A stretch of DNA of 63,729 bases from JAMXLO01 sp964427005 (lineage in GTDB: Bacteria > Pseudomonadota > Alphaproteobacteria > Acetobacterales > Acetobacteraceae): the NCBI GenBank assembly GCA_964427005.1, contig CAYRTL010000014.1:1-63729 (forward strand). Reading direction: 5' to 3'. The notes beneath the pieces are model-generated. The model had not been told where the DNA came from and made no database searches. It worked only from the letters and a program-made list of their open reading frames with translations. This document shows, piece by piece, positions 19,114 through 27,489 of the stretch (its first letter is position 1; each line of letters starts with the position of its first letter). A program made the position numbers and the translations under genes.

Positions 19114-19467
19114 GTGCCCAGCGTAGAGGGAATGTATGTCGTCGAGTTCGGTGATGTGGCGCTGCCAGGGCAGGCAACCCGCAACCACGGCGTTGCTGTC
19201 CTCGAAACCAATCGGATCTATGGCGGCGACAGCGGCTACTACTACGTAGGAACCTTCGCGACGAAGGATGAGCAGATCCAGGCGACGGTTAAGGTCGTGA
19301 AGCACGATCCGAACTGGGGGAACGCTTTCGGGGACGCCAGCACCAGCTTCGATATCAGGATCGCGGGGACGGTGGGTAACGGCCTTATCCAGGGATCGAT
19401 GCAGCGTGTGGACAAGCCGCAATTCACGCTGCCGATCAAGCTAACGTGGAGGGAAGCTCTGCCGTAA
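19114..19467 (+). CDS. GrlR-like regulatory protein
   Basis: A 117-residue protein resembling the GrlR family, a small beta-barrel group first known as a negative regulator of type III secretion but widespread outside it. Features are the opening EGMYVVEFGD, a GGDSGYYYVGTF strand pair and FDIRIAGTVGNGLIQG. The GTG at 19114 has an aggag ribosome site eight bases upstream and is preferred to ATG 19132. The stop overlaps the next ATG (taATG), so the next product is made with it. The function here is unknown. Confidence 0.65.
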   Translation: MPSVEGMYVVEFGDVALPGQATRNHGVAVLETNRIYGGDSGYYYVGTFATKDEQIQATVKVVKHDPNWGNAFGDASTSFDIRIAGTVGNGLIQGSMQRVDKPQFTLPIKLTWREALP

Positions 19468-19778
19468 TGGCTAATTGCACAGCACCAGTCCTTGGCCATC
19501 GCTCAGCGAGCGCGGCGGCGAACTGTCCTGCATGCCGCTATCGTCGCTACGGCGGCTATAGCAGCTTCCCGTCGTATTCGCCTCCGGCTTACTCACGCCC
19601 GTCCTTCTCCGTGTCATCGCATAGCAGCGGTGGCGGCCGGAGCGGCGGCGGGGGGGTGGATCGCCATTATTTACACTTCCCTGCGGGGCTAATCAGTTCC
19701 ACCAACGCTCCGCTATTCAGAATGGAATCTCGTCATCAAGATCAGCGAACTGCTCCACCTTCTTGGGCTGTGTTTTAG
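19467..19778 (+). pseudogene. Leader of a TIR-domain-type protein, TIR domain absent
   Basis: The first 25 residues carry a compact Cys/His cluster (C4, H11, C22, C25) in the pattern CTAP-x2-GHRSASAAA-x-CPAC, followed by a Tyr/Ser/Gly-rich linker. From memory this leader heads bacterial proteins that continue into a TIR domain. Here the frame leaves the linker after a G run near 19650 and runs into unrelated sequence overlapping the 3' end of the convergent Abi gene. I read it as a truncated remnant; a functional short zinc-knuckle protein cannot be excluded. Confidence 0.45.
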
Positions 19779-20547
19779 CCTCAATGAACTCAATGAACCG
19801 GATCGTGTTGGCCACCGCGTTAAACAGCAGCATGGCTTCCTGGTCATTAAGTGTTTGGTTATCATGCGCAAGGCTCTTGTTGTTCCGGATGTAGTTGAAG
19901 TCGCTGAACGTGCTTATGGACGATTTCAGAATCTGTATAGTGATCTTCGCCTCGATCAGTCCGGTCAGTTCAAGATACTTGACGTACTTCCCCACAAGGT
20001 TCCCCAGGTTGTCGTTCTTATCGAACGTGATCTCGCGCTTCTGGCAGATCGTTCGAAAGTATTTCATGCAAAACGTGTGAAGCCGGTCGAGGACCGGACC
20101 CGGTTCGTGCTTTTGAATGCCTTCCCGGATCACCTTCGCCAACACGGCGAAGTCTTTGTCGGCCTCGTCATTCGGCCGTAGCGCCTCAAGATTCTCTACC
20201 GGCCGCGCACTCTGAAGGCGCAGGGCGATTGCGTGACACCGCTCCAGGCGTTTGAGATCGGCCTCAGTCGGTTTGTTATAGGGGTTGTCCTCCAACGTCT
20301 GGCGCGCATGCGTAACCAAGTCGGCAAGTAGCCGCCCGACTTGATAGTCTGATGCCCTCTCGAAAAAGCATCGTAGGTGATTGGCTTTCGAGCTGCCCAT
20401 ATCCGAATAGGGACCGCCATAGATCTCGATACCGATGCTCGCAGCAATGAACTCGGCAAACGTGCGGTTGGAAAAGTCCAGCACGTAGCCCGAACCCATG
20501 TCCAATGCGGTTTCTATATCGCGCTTCTCGGTGAAGTGGATAGGCAT
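19717..20547 (-). CDS. Abortive infection family protein (Abi C-terminal type)
   Basis: A 276-residue protein. The N-terminal half has the DFSNRTFAEFI and SSKANHLRCFFE segments found in abortive-infection proteins. The C-terminal part (about 185-260; LVGKYVKYLELTGLI ... RNNKSLAHDNQTLN) is a HEPN-like Abi C-terminal domain with R-x4-LAHDN, a likely RNase centre. Such proteins stop phage spread by killing or arresting the host cell. It lies in a stretch of lower GC and is convergent with the TIR-type remnant. Confidence 0.72.
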   Translation of the reverse strand: MPIHFTEKRDIETALDMGSGYVLDFSNRTFAEFIAASIGIEIYGGPYSDMGSSKANHLRCFFERASDYQVGRLLADLVTHARQTLEDNPYNKPTEADLKRLERCHAIALRLQSARPVENLEALRPNDEADKDFAVLAKVIREGIQKHEPGPVLDRLHTFCMKYFRTICQKREITFDKNDNLGNLVGKYVKYLELTGLIEAKITIQILKSSISTFSDFNYIRNNKSLAHDNQTLNDQEAMLLFNAVANTIRFIEFIEAKTQPKKVEQFADLDDEIPF

Positions 20548-20665
20548 TCGACTGCTCTCGAAGATCGCCCTGTCAGCAGATTGGTGAAAAGGGGGACGGC
20601 ATTGCCGAATCGAGGCGCCGCCGATTCGCGCGCGCTATATCACAATCTCTGGAAACATGAAAAGA

Positions 20666-21262
20666 TCACGCCGTTTGCTGGCGTTTGATGAACTTCTCCG
20701 AGCGGGGTGGGAATATGTCCCGTGCAGCCGCCAAGCGGCGCCTGACTGTTCTCTCGTCATCAATCTGTCTGGACCCCATAATCGCTAGGATGGCCTCGCG
20801 AGAGCTAGCGCCTTCGTCCAGCATTTCCCCATACTCGATAAGGTCGTCCACCATTTCATTGCGGGCCTTGTATTGCACGAAGACGTTCCGTCCGCGCTTC
20901 TCGAAGCCCAACGCTTCTCCAACTTGCTTGGTGGCTTGAGATGATGAGAGTTTGTGGTCCAATGCAGCGCAGAGGTCCGCAAGAGTTTTGTTCTCTCGCG
21001 TTGCCGCCTCCACCGCTCTGTAATCCCAACATCCACTTAGCCACGATATAGCATTCGCAGACCGTGCAAGATATTCTATGATCCAGTCGGGTAGAGGAGC
21101 CTTTCGTGCGGCGTCTTTAGTCCGCCGATCGTTTAGCAACGTATCAAGTGCTTCCCAAACGTATAGGGGATTTGCCGTGATGGCATACTCCGTCTCCATC
21201 CGCTCGACATGATGTCCAATCGACTCTTCCTCGCTGGGCCAGGTAGGTGAGGTTTCAGGCAT
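20666..21262 (-). CDS. Hypothetical protein of the accessory patch
   Basis: A 198-residue acidic-to-neutral soluble protein that I do not recognise. It is mostly helical and has no signal or TM segment. The middle (about 80-150) has helix-rich segments with KQVGEALGFEKRGR, and the C terminus is basic (RRRLAAARDIFPPRSEKF), which could suit nucleic-acid contact. Its position 118 bases upstream of the Abi gene on the same strand suggests an accessory or defence context. Codon use is less GC-rich than in the flanking housekeeping genes. Confidence 0.65.
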   Translation of the reverse strand: MPETSPTWPSEEESIGHHVERMETEYAITANPLYVWEALDTLLNDRRTKDAARKAPLPDWIIEYLARSANAISWLSGCWDYRAVEAATRENKTLADLCAALDHKLSSSQATKQVGEALGFEKRGRNVFVQYKARNEMVDDLIEYGEMLDEGASSREAILAIMGSRQIDDERTVRRRLAAARDIFPPRSEKFIKRQQTA

Positions 21263-21448
21263 TGGTTCGTAAACTCCGCGCTGTTGTCACGCCTAAAATA
21301 GCCAAATCGAGTATCACCTTGAAGGGGCTGAGATCACTCGAACTTTTGCCATCATGGTTGCACGCCGCGGCGCCGCCGTCCTGACCCAACAATGGTGCGT
21401 CCAGTTGCGGGCTTCGGCCCCCGAATGTCGAGGCCGTGCTACTGGGGA

Positions 21449-21874
21449 TTAACGTGCCTTCTTTAAGTCCGACATGTTCTTCGCGAATTTCAGCGCAAAG
21501 CCGAGCGCCAATGGGACGTACCAAAGGATCGAGAAAAGTGTGAATGGCTTAAGCATCTCGCGTTCGGCATCCAACGCGAGAGCCAGATTTGCGTTGGTCG
21601 TTATGCCGAAGGCGTTCGAGCACACCATCACGCTTCCGGCAGAGAAGTCGGCTACGGTGGGCATTGGCTCGTTGTCAAACGTAGTCCTGTAATAGTAGCG
21701 AGGGTCCGAGAGAGAGAACTTATATGGACCTACACCATTGATGCAGAACGTCCTCAACGTCGGGAATAGGTTTGAGTTCTGCCCGAGGGTGAATGAGCCA
21801 CGCCGAAGGGCACCAACAATCAACCCCAACGACGCAGACGCGTCGTCACGCACATCCTTCTTGTCGACATACAA
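21449..21874 (-). CDS. Hypothetical protein with C-terminal TM segment; start unclear
   Basis: About 141 residues from a TTG at 21874, with a hydrophobic segment near the C terminus (FSILWYVPLALGFALKF) and a basic end. I do not recognise a family. The reading frame stays open upstream to the hicB stop at 21938, and no ATG or GTG start exists in that interval, so the N terminus may have been lost. It may be a 5'-truncated gene. GC content is low compared with the rest of the window. Confidence 0.5.
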   Translation of the reverse strand: MYVDKKDVRDDASASLGLIVGALRRGSFTLGQNSNLFPTLRTFCINGVGPYKFSLSDPRYYYRTTFDNEPMPTVADFSAGSVMVCSNAFGITTNANLALALDAEREMLKPFTLFSILWYVPLALGFALKFAKNMSDLKKAR

Positions 21875-21937
21875 AGCGACAACCTCGGGGTCATCGATCT
21901 CTTTGGGCAGTGGCCGCCCTGGTCGCCGGCCAATCCA

Positions 21938-22141
21938 TCAGGCGAGCGCAAACAGGGCTCGCGCCTCCTCGGGCACCGGTTCGCGATGTTCGATCCGGTC
22001 AGCGATCACACGGAAGGCAAGGGCGGCCGTCTTTTGTCGTGTTTCGGCTTCGGTCGCTCCGCAGGCCATCACGCCAGGCAGTGCGGCGACCTCATCGATC
22101 CACCGTCCGTCCTCTTCCCGCTCAACGTCAATCCTTAGCAT
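21938..22141 (-). CDS. hicB: HicB-family type II antitoxin (orphan)
   Basis: A 67-residue protein with the HicB RNase-H-like core: DVEREEDGRWIDEVAALPGVMACG, then a helix with LAFRVIADRIEHREPVPEE. The ATG at 22141 has a ggaggag ribosome site, which rules out the longer frame. HicB neutralises HicA mRNA interferases, but no hicA-like gene is seen next to it. Downstream is an unrelated frame and upstream a broken HigA-like gene, so it appears orphaned. Confidence 0.8.
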   Translation of the reverse strand: MLRIDVEREEDGRWIDEVAALPGVMACGATEAETRQKTAALAFRVIADRIEHREPVPEEARALFALA

Positions 22142-22208
22142 CGCCGGCTCCTCCGCATGGCAATATGGAACTGCGGCACGCTGGACGCGAGAGGACTCCA
22201 CAGCGCGG

Positions 22209-22396
22209 TCAATGCCCATATATCGTCCGGAACTTATCGCCTCGATCGGATCGAGGCGGGTCCATCGGATAATGCCGCCTCATTGGCATCGATCAGCGTT
22301 GCCAGGATATCGAGACGGTCACCGTCAAGAGTTCCGTTTCTCGCGCCCCAGAGGCGTTCGACCTCGGCAAGTGCTGCCTAAATCTGCGTCAGTCCG
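22209..22396 (-). pseudogene. HigA-like antitoxin remnant, frameshifted
   Basis: Three short blocks of a HigA-type transcription-regulator/antitoxin appear in different frames on the minus strand: RTDADL near 22394, then AALAEVERLWGARNGT...GDRLDILATLID ending near 22270, then YPMDPP...DKFR near 22255-22227. Together they follow the family order (ALAEIERLW, GDRLD, YPIDPPDP, KFR), but at least two frameshifts and the loss of the DNA-binding helix-turn-helix make it non-functional. It lies directly upstream of hicB. Confidence 0.6.
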
Positions 22397-22437
22397 GGGT
22401 GGCGATCCGTGCCGCGCACCTCTCCGTAAGCGATAGA

Positions 22438-23289
22438 CTAACGGTCGTAGAGGATCCTGAGTACCACGAACCAGGGATAACGCGCGTCGAGCACGCGACC
22501 GCCGCTCTCGGCCATGCGCCCATCCGCCGTGACAGGCACGTGCTTCATCGTCACGGCATGATCCACATTCCCACCGATGACACTGATCTGCGTCTCGTCG
22601 CGAGCAACCACAATATCACAGTGGGCCGCGAAGTGGCGGCGTGGCAGTTTCTCGTAATTCAGTGGACGTCGTTCACGCGAGTAACAAACAAGATCCCCAG
22701 GCATCGGCGGATATTCGTCCGTGCGCTCAGCGATCAATGCCCAGCCTGACGTGCGGCCAAGCTTCATCTCCTTCGCAATGTCTATATACACGTAGTGCGC
22801 CGGCGCATAAGGGAAACGTGCTCCAGCCCCAGCCGTTCGCATGATATAGCTGATGAATGCGGCCGACCAAGCATAGGAGTCCGCTTCATGCGGGTCGATT
22901 TCCTGGCCGTTTTCATTGTGCATGCCCGTCCAGGATGACTCGCGCCGATCGAGGTCCTGGCCGAGCCACCAATACTCGCCGATGCGCTCCCAATGGCCTG
23001 GAGAACGGCCGGGATCATCGCTGAGCTCCGGATCGGTCCCAGTGTGCGGGGGATCGTCATCAACCCGCTGACCGAACAGACGCCATTCCTGCTCCGCGAT
23101 CGCCACTGCCTCCACCCGGGTAAACGGTTCAAAAGGCGTGCGCGCGAAGGGCGGCGAGTGTCCGGAATGCGCGATGAACTGCGCAGTTGCCGGCTGCGGC
23201 TCTACTTCCTCCGCTGCTTGCTGCTGGTTGGTGGCGCAACCGGACAGAACAAGGATCAGCAGGCAATACGTTCGGATCAACAGGTTCAC
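22438..23289 (-). CDS. DUF2272-domain lipoprotein
   Basis: A 283-residue lipoprotein with signal peptide and lipobox LSGC (acylated C18). The DUF2272 domain spans about 90-275, with YAWSAAFISYIMR, FPYAPAHYVYID and a late HCDIVV segment. The Ser/His placement in this CHAP/NlpC-like family hints at an envelope hydrolase. It is divergent from a serine hydrolase and an M15 peptidase gene, which supports a cell-wall context. Confidence 0.85.
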   Translation of the reverse strand: MNLLIRTYCLLILVLSGCATNQQQAAEEVEPQPATAQFIAHSGHSPPFARTPFEPFTRVEAVAIAEQEWRLFGQRVDDDPPHTGTDPELSDDPGRSPGHWERIGEYWWLGQDLDRRESSWTGMHNENGQEIDPHEADSYAWSAAFISYIMRTAGAGARFPYAPAHYVYIDIAKEMKLGRTSGWALIAERTDEYPPMPGDLVCYSRERRPLNYEKLPRRHFAAHCDIVVARDETQISVIGGNVDHAVTMKHVPVTADGRMAESGGRVLDARYPWFVVLRILYDR

Positions 23290-23408
23290 GCGAAGTCGTC
23301 TGGAGGCTGGGAACGTTCAGCAGGTGCAAATGGGTATCCAGGTGACGATAGTATCGCTCCAAAGAGAATTATATACATGATCATGCCAAAGCCATAGAGG
23401 TTCTACGT

Positions 23409-24407
23409 GTGGTAGCAACCGAAATCCTCTCCACGGCGGCGTCCTGCGTTGCTCAGGTCGTTCCCTCCGATATTCCTGGCGCTGTGCTCGGGGTGGTGAC
23501 CGGGACGGGTGACCGAGCCGTGGAAGTCTTTGGCTGGGCACAGCGCGAACCGCAACCTGTGCCAATGGATCGCGGCACATGGTTCGATCTTGCCTCCCTC
23601 ACCAAGGTCTTGTTCACGACACCGGCGATCCTGCAATTTGTGGCGCAAGGGCGGATTGCTCTCGATGATAGCCTCACCGAGGCCATTCCGGATCTCCGGC
23701 AATACGACCGGGGCGCCGCAGAGCGCCGTCTGACGTTCCGCCAATGTCTCAGTCATCAGACGCACCTGCCGGCGGTCGAGCCGCTCTACACTTACGGTCT
23801 GGAGCCTATGACCCTGCGCGCGTTCATTCTGCAGCGTGCCTGGCAAGAAGGTCCAGCAGTCTACTCAGACATCAATTTCATGCTGCTGGGTATCGCCATC
23901 GAACGTCTGTCGGGGTGCTCGCTCATCGACCTCGACTTGCCTCCGCGACTGTCGTGGCGTCCGGAGCCCTCTGCAACCGCAGCCACCGAACGCTGCACCT
24001 GGCGCGGTAGAATGATGCGTGGCGAGGTACACGACGAGAATGCCTTCGCGTTGGGAGGCGCTGCTGGCCATGCTGGTCTCTTTGGCACGATGGACGGGGT
24101 GCTCGATGCTGCACAGCGCGTTCTGCAGGGTGTCGAGCCGTGGTCTGCCGAAATTCGCCAGCGCCAATCGCCAACACGGTGTTTGGGCTGGGAGGCCCGG
24201 CACGATGGATGGTCCGGAGGGAATGCCTGTTCGGAGGAGACGATCGGTCATACGGGCTTCACCGGTATCGGTGTCTGGATCGACTTCCGGCGCGATTTGG
24301 CTTGGGCGCTGCTGACTAATCGCGTACATCCATCTCGTCATCGGGACACCGGGATCGACGGGTTGCGCCGGCGAGTCGGCGAACTGATCGTGGGGCGGAC
24401 CGCTTGA
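23409..24407 (+). CDS. Serine hydrolase of the beta-lactamase / penicillin-binding fold
   Basis: A 332-residue protein with the three active-site motifs of class C-type serine hydrolases: S63-L-T-K66, YSD (about 157) and HTG (about 286). The usual loop between the second and third motifs is shorter than in AmpC. No clear signal peptide is seen, so a cytoplasmic place or unusual export is possible. It starts at GTG 23409. The stop overlaps the TTG start of the M15 peptidase by four bases (TTGA). A cell-wall or D-amino-acid ester substrate is inferred. Confidence 0.87.
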   Translation: MVATEILSTAASCVAQVVPSDIPGAVLGVVTGTGDRAVEVFGWAQREPQPVPMDRGTWFDLASLTKVLFTTPAILQFVAQGRIALDDSLTEAIPDLRQYDRGAAERRLTFRQCLSHQTHLPAVEPLYTYGLEPMTLRAFILQRAWQEGPAVYSDINFMLLGIAIERLSGCSLIDLDLPPRLSWRPEPSATAATERCTWRGRMMRGEVHDENAFALGGAAGHAGLFGTMDGVLDAAQRVLQGVEPWSAEIRQRQSPTRCLGWEARHDGWSGGNACSEETIGHTGFTGIGVWIDFRRDLAWALLTNRVHPSRHRDTGIDGLRRRVGELIVGRTA

Positions 24408-25180
24408 CCGGCTTCCGGACGTTCGTGGCTTTGCTGCTGGGCACCTCGGCTGCGGGGTCTGCAGCCTCCCTTGACGACCTGTTACGTGCCTATCCCTCTG
24501 CCCTGTCCAGCTTTGACGGAGCCGATCTTATCTGGCGCGACGGTACTCGCATGCCGGTTGGGATCGGACTTCCAGAAACCAGCATGGAGGAACAGCTTAG
24601 GAAGGGTTCCATTCTTGATCAGTTGCGGCTGTCTTATCCTGCGGGCGCGCCGATCCTGCCGGGACCGCAACAGGATCCGGGCCGCGTTCGCAACAGAGCA
24701 TTCTTCGATGCGATGTATGGCGACTGCACTTTGGGGCAAGTGACGCCCAGGCTCGTGCCCGTCGTTTGGCTGCCGAAGACCTGGGGACACGTCATCAGCA
24801 TCACCTCCGTTAACGGCGTGGATCGACATTTGACCTTGATTTCGCGCGATCTCGACGAATTGCCAGCGGAAGACAAGAAATACCTGTATCCGCTGGGCGG
24901 GACCTATGTTTGCCGACACGTCGCTGACACTGGCCAAACGAGCATGCACGGTTGGGGTGCGGCAATCGATATCAACCCGGCCTTTTCAGATTATTGGCTA
25001 TGGCACCGGAGTTCCGCCGGGCTGCCGGCATACATGAATCGCATTCCGCCGGAGATCATAGCGGTGTTCGAACGTCACGGCTTCATCTGGGGCGGCCGCT
25101 GGGCACATTTCGACACGATGCATTTTGAGTACCGACCCGAGCTCCTAGGCTCTTACGCAAGAGGGGAAGGCACTGATTAG
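24404..25180 (+). CDS. M15-family metallopeptidase (D,D/L,D-carboxypeptidase like)
   Basis: A 258-residue protein with a signal peptide (about 1-21) and an M15 zinc peptidase domain: the SMHGWGAAIDIN block provides His and Asp ligands and HFDTMHFEYRPE the catalytic Glu/His block. M15 enzymes such as VanY trim peptide stems of peptidoglycan. Translation starts at TTG, overlapping the serine-hydrolase stop, so expression is coupled. The pair probably acts on cell-wall peptides. Confidence 0.88.
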   Translation: MTGFRTFVALLLGTSAAGSAASLDDLLRAYPSALSSFDGADLIWRDGTRMPVGIGLPETSMEEQLRKGSILDQLRLSYPAGAPILPGPQQDPGRVRNRAFFDAMYGDCTLGQVTPRLVPVVWLPKTWGHVISITSVNGVDRHLTLISRDLDELPAEDKKYLYPLGGTYVCRHVADTGQTSMHGWGAAIDINPAFSDYWLWHRSSAGLPAYMNRIPPEIIAVFERHGFIWGGRWAHFDTMHFEYRPELLGSYARGEGTD

Positions 25181-25192
25181 CATCCCGCCTCC

Positions 25193-25687
25193 TCAATACT
25201 GCGACGCAGCGTAGAGATAATGGCCACAATCGTCCCTGGAGCCAGGGTTGAGGTCTGGCCCCGAGAAAGCAGCCAACCCCCGGTCAGCTTCGTGGCCAAC
25301 TGTTTCCGACCGCCACACGACCAGATACGCAATCGGCTTGTCCTTGCAGAGTTGCACGGTTGGATCAGGGGGCGATGTGATCCTGTACAGGGTTGCCATG
25401 ACCCGCTTTTGCTTTGCGTCCGACCGGAACAGCATCTGGCCGCCAGGAGCGAGCGACAGCGACTTGCCATTCTGAAACCGGATCTCATTCGACGAGAGGG
25501 TAATGCGGCCGGTAGCGACTTTGGCGTTCTGACTGATTGGGATCCATGTGTCGGGCGACGATATCGTTTGCGCGATGATAATCCCGGGCATCCCAAGCAG
25601 CACGAGCAACAGCGCAAGCCCCTGGCTCACAACTGTGCTGATGCGTGGGACCCGTCCATATGCAACCGGGTTATTTGACGGCAACAT
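25193..25687 (-). CDS. Hypothetical secreted protein
   Basis: A 164-residue protein with a hydrophobic N-terminal segment (about 20-40, ending IIIAQT) that is a signal peptide or anchor. The mature part is beta-rich, with ITLSSNEIRFQNG, LAPGGQMLF and YLVVW strands and two cysteines (the first in QLCKDK) that may form a disulphide. Similar unnamed proteins are common in alphaproteobacteria, but I know no function. It is convergent with the M15 gene, 12 bases apart. Confidence 0.7.
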   Translation of the reverse strand: MLPSNNPVAYGRVPRISTVVSQGLALLLVLLGMPGIIIAQTISSPDTWIPISQNAKVATGRITLSSNEIRFQNGKSLSLAPGGQMLFRSDAKQKRVMATLYRITSPPDPTVQLCKDKPIAYLVVWRSETVGHEADRGLAAFSGPDLNPGSRDDCGHYLYAASQY

Positions 25688-26015
25688 CCCGTACCTACGC
25701 GCCGATCTAGAGCAGGAACTGGGAAAGCTAGTCTGGGAAGGTTATACCCAATCTCGCTGACAATGACCTATGCGCCGCCTTCCTCCTTATGGCCGCGCAG
25801 GCCGGCCATCCACGTCTTGCGTTGCCACAGTCGGCAAGCCCTGCCATGACGTGAAACGACCGCCATGAGTCGTGATCAACGGGGCTCGGTATGCCACGAC
25901 CATTTCCCAGATGTTGATCCAAAGCGATCAGATGAAACCCGATGATGACAAAGCAGTCTGGCTAATGCACGGCCTTAGCGGTGCATGCTCAATCGGTCAG
26001 GGTACAACTAAGGCT
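25688..26015. other. Intergenic stretch of 328 bases
   Basis: No convincing gene in either direction: small open frames lack ribosome sites and coding character. It contains one copy of a 41-bp dispersed repeat (25742-25782). Confidence 0.6.
25742..25782 (+). repeat. 41-bp dispersed repeat, copy 1
   Basis: Begins TTATACCCAATCTCGCTGAC and matches 32909-32949 at 39 of 41 positions. Both copies are intergenic. The sequence may be the end of a lost mobile element; no transposase gene is near. Confidence 0.75.
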
Positions 26016-27062
26016 TCACATGACCCAACGGAACGCGGGGACGCTACGCAGCGTGCTGACAATCAACAGTGAAGTAAGGAACACGATCAGCGTGGTGATT
26101 GGGATCGACATGTTGCCGATCCATCCCGCCCGCGATAATTGATACGCAACCTCAGGATGAGCGCAGTATATTCCAAGTGTGCAGCCTCCGATCCAGACGA
26201 TAGTCCGGCTCGCAAGTTCGCCTCGCACCTGCAGCCGCATGAGAAATTGAAACGCCGCAAAGGATGCGATGACGACGACAGGAGACAGGTAGCCGTACCA
26301 GAACTCGTCAGGCCTCCCCAACGTCCTCGACCGAATATAAGTGAGGAACATTGTTGCTACGCTGGCCGCCAAGTAGAGCGTGACCCAGCCGCCCCATCGC
26401 CCACCATGCCGGCTTCCCGCGTCATGGACCAATGCACCCAAGAGTAGGTATCCGAACAGCCCTGAGAATTCCTCGACACCGTACGTGCTCGCGATGGACC
26501 ATGGCAGCCCAAGTAAGTCACGGCAGGTCGGTAGTATTGAGGCGCCACTAAACCACAACGCCAGAAAATAGATCTGGACGGAGCGGCTGGCATGTTGATG
26601 GAAGATGCGCAGGACGGGCACCAAAGCATATAGGCCAATCAGTGCATAGAGATACCAGAGATGCACAGCCGCCGGCCGAAAAGCGAGTTCGGATAGATGC
26701 ACTACATCGCCCCAAACCGGCCAAATCAGATAGATGACTGACCAGAATGCCAGAGGCGGCAACAGTCTGGAGAGGCGCTTGTGGGCGAACACGGCCAGAG
26801 GCTCGGCCCGGGGCAACAACAACGCGCCCGAAATCATCAGGAATATCGGGACGGATGGGCGCGATAGAGAATCGAGAATGTTGCTCGGCCACCATCTCGG
26901 GCCGAAAGAGCCAAAACCCCCTGCCGCAGTATGCAACATGACGACCAGCCAACAAGCCGCGCATCTGGCCAGATCAATCCGGGCATCGCGGTTGGCAACC
27001 GATGGCGACGCAAAACGGAGGTATTGCAATGGGCAGCCTTCTAACTGCGAAGCTGCGGGCAT
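26016..27062 (-). CDS. Acyltransferase 3 family membrane protein
   Basis: A 348-residue protein with about ten TM segments. The N-terminal RIDLARCAACWLVVMLH carries the family His in its R-x-D...H arrangement, and SVPIFLMISGALL follows. Such enzymes O-acetylate or acylate surface sugars in the inner membrane. The ATG at 27062, behind an aaagag site, is preferred to a TTG at 27095. It is not in a polysaccharide cluster, so the acceptor is unknown. Confidence 0.85.
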   Translation of the reverse strand: MPAASQLEGCPLQYLRFASPSVANRDARIDLARCAACWLVVMLHTAAGGFGSFGPRWWPSNILDSLSRPSVPIFLMISGALLLPRAEPLAVFAHKRLSRLLPPLAFWSVIYLIWPVWGDVVHLSELAFRPAAVHLWYLYALIGLYALVPVLRIFHQHASRSVQIYFLALWFSGASILPTCRDLLGLPWSIASTYGVEEFSGLFGYLLLGALVHDAGSRHGGRWGGWVTLYLAASVATMFLTYIRSRTLGRPDEFWYGYLSPVVVIASFAAFQFLMRLQVRGELASRTIVWIGGCTLGIYCAHPEVAYQLSRAGWIGNMSIPITTLIVFLTSLLIVSTLRSVPAFRWVM

Positions 27063-27169
27063 ACTGAACTCTTTAGGTGTTGACCAACCAATCAAACCTA
27101 TCGGGGAGGCCCTGACCGTCCCGGGCGATTCCGCTCGCGACTTCCAGTCGGCGGAGCTCTGACCTCCGC

Positions 27170-27412
27170 TTACCAGCGATCCCCTGGGTAGTACGATAGG
27201 GGCCTGCGGGGCATCGGCGGGCAGGCCTTTGGCTCGTGAGGGGTGCCGCAGTTCTCGCCGCCGTAGTAAGGCCGGCCGTATTGCCCCTCATAGTAGCCGT
27301 AGTCGGAGGCATACTCGCGATATCCGCCGGGATAGCTGCCAGCGTAACCTCGGTCATAGCTGCCGGTGCATCCCGCGGCGACCAGCGGCAGAAATAGCAG
27401 AAGATACTTCAT
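27170..27412 (-). CDS. Small Gly/Tyr-rich lipoprotein with NCGTPxEPKxC motif
   Basis: An 80-residue protein with a signal peptide and lipobox (VAAGC, C15), a Gly/Tyr-rich mature region (repeated GY, YGYY) and the C-terminal motif NCGTPHEPKACPP. The same motif and the same ggaggaacgc leader before the ATG occur in the protein at 63328-63585, which suggests paralogy. A surface-exposed, perhaps structural, role is possible; no function is known. Confidence 0.72.
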   Translation of the reverse strand: MKYLLLFLPLVAAGCTGSYDRGYAGSYPGGYREYASDYGYYEGQYGRPYYGGENCGTPHEPKACPPMPRRPLSYYPGDRW

Positions 27413-27489
27413 GCGTTCCTCCAGGATACTCTCGCGCTGAAACGCACCTGGAGGATCTCTGGGGCTTTGCCTCTCGCAAAATTGCCGCG

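Noticed and set aside
25914..25930. Another FNR-type box (ttgatccaaagcgatca)
   Set aside because: The spacer is seven bases rather than four and the right half site is imperfect.
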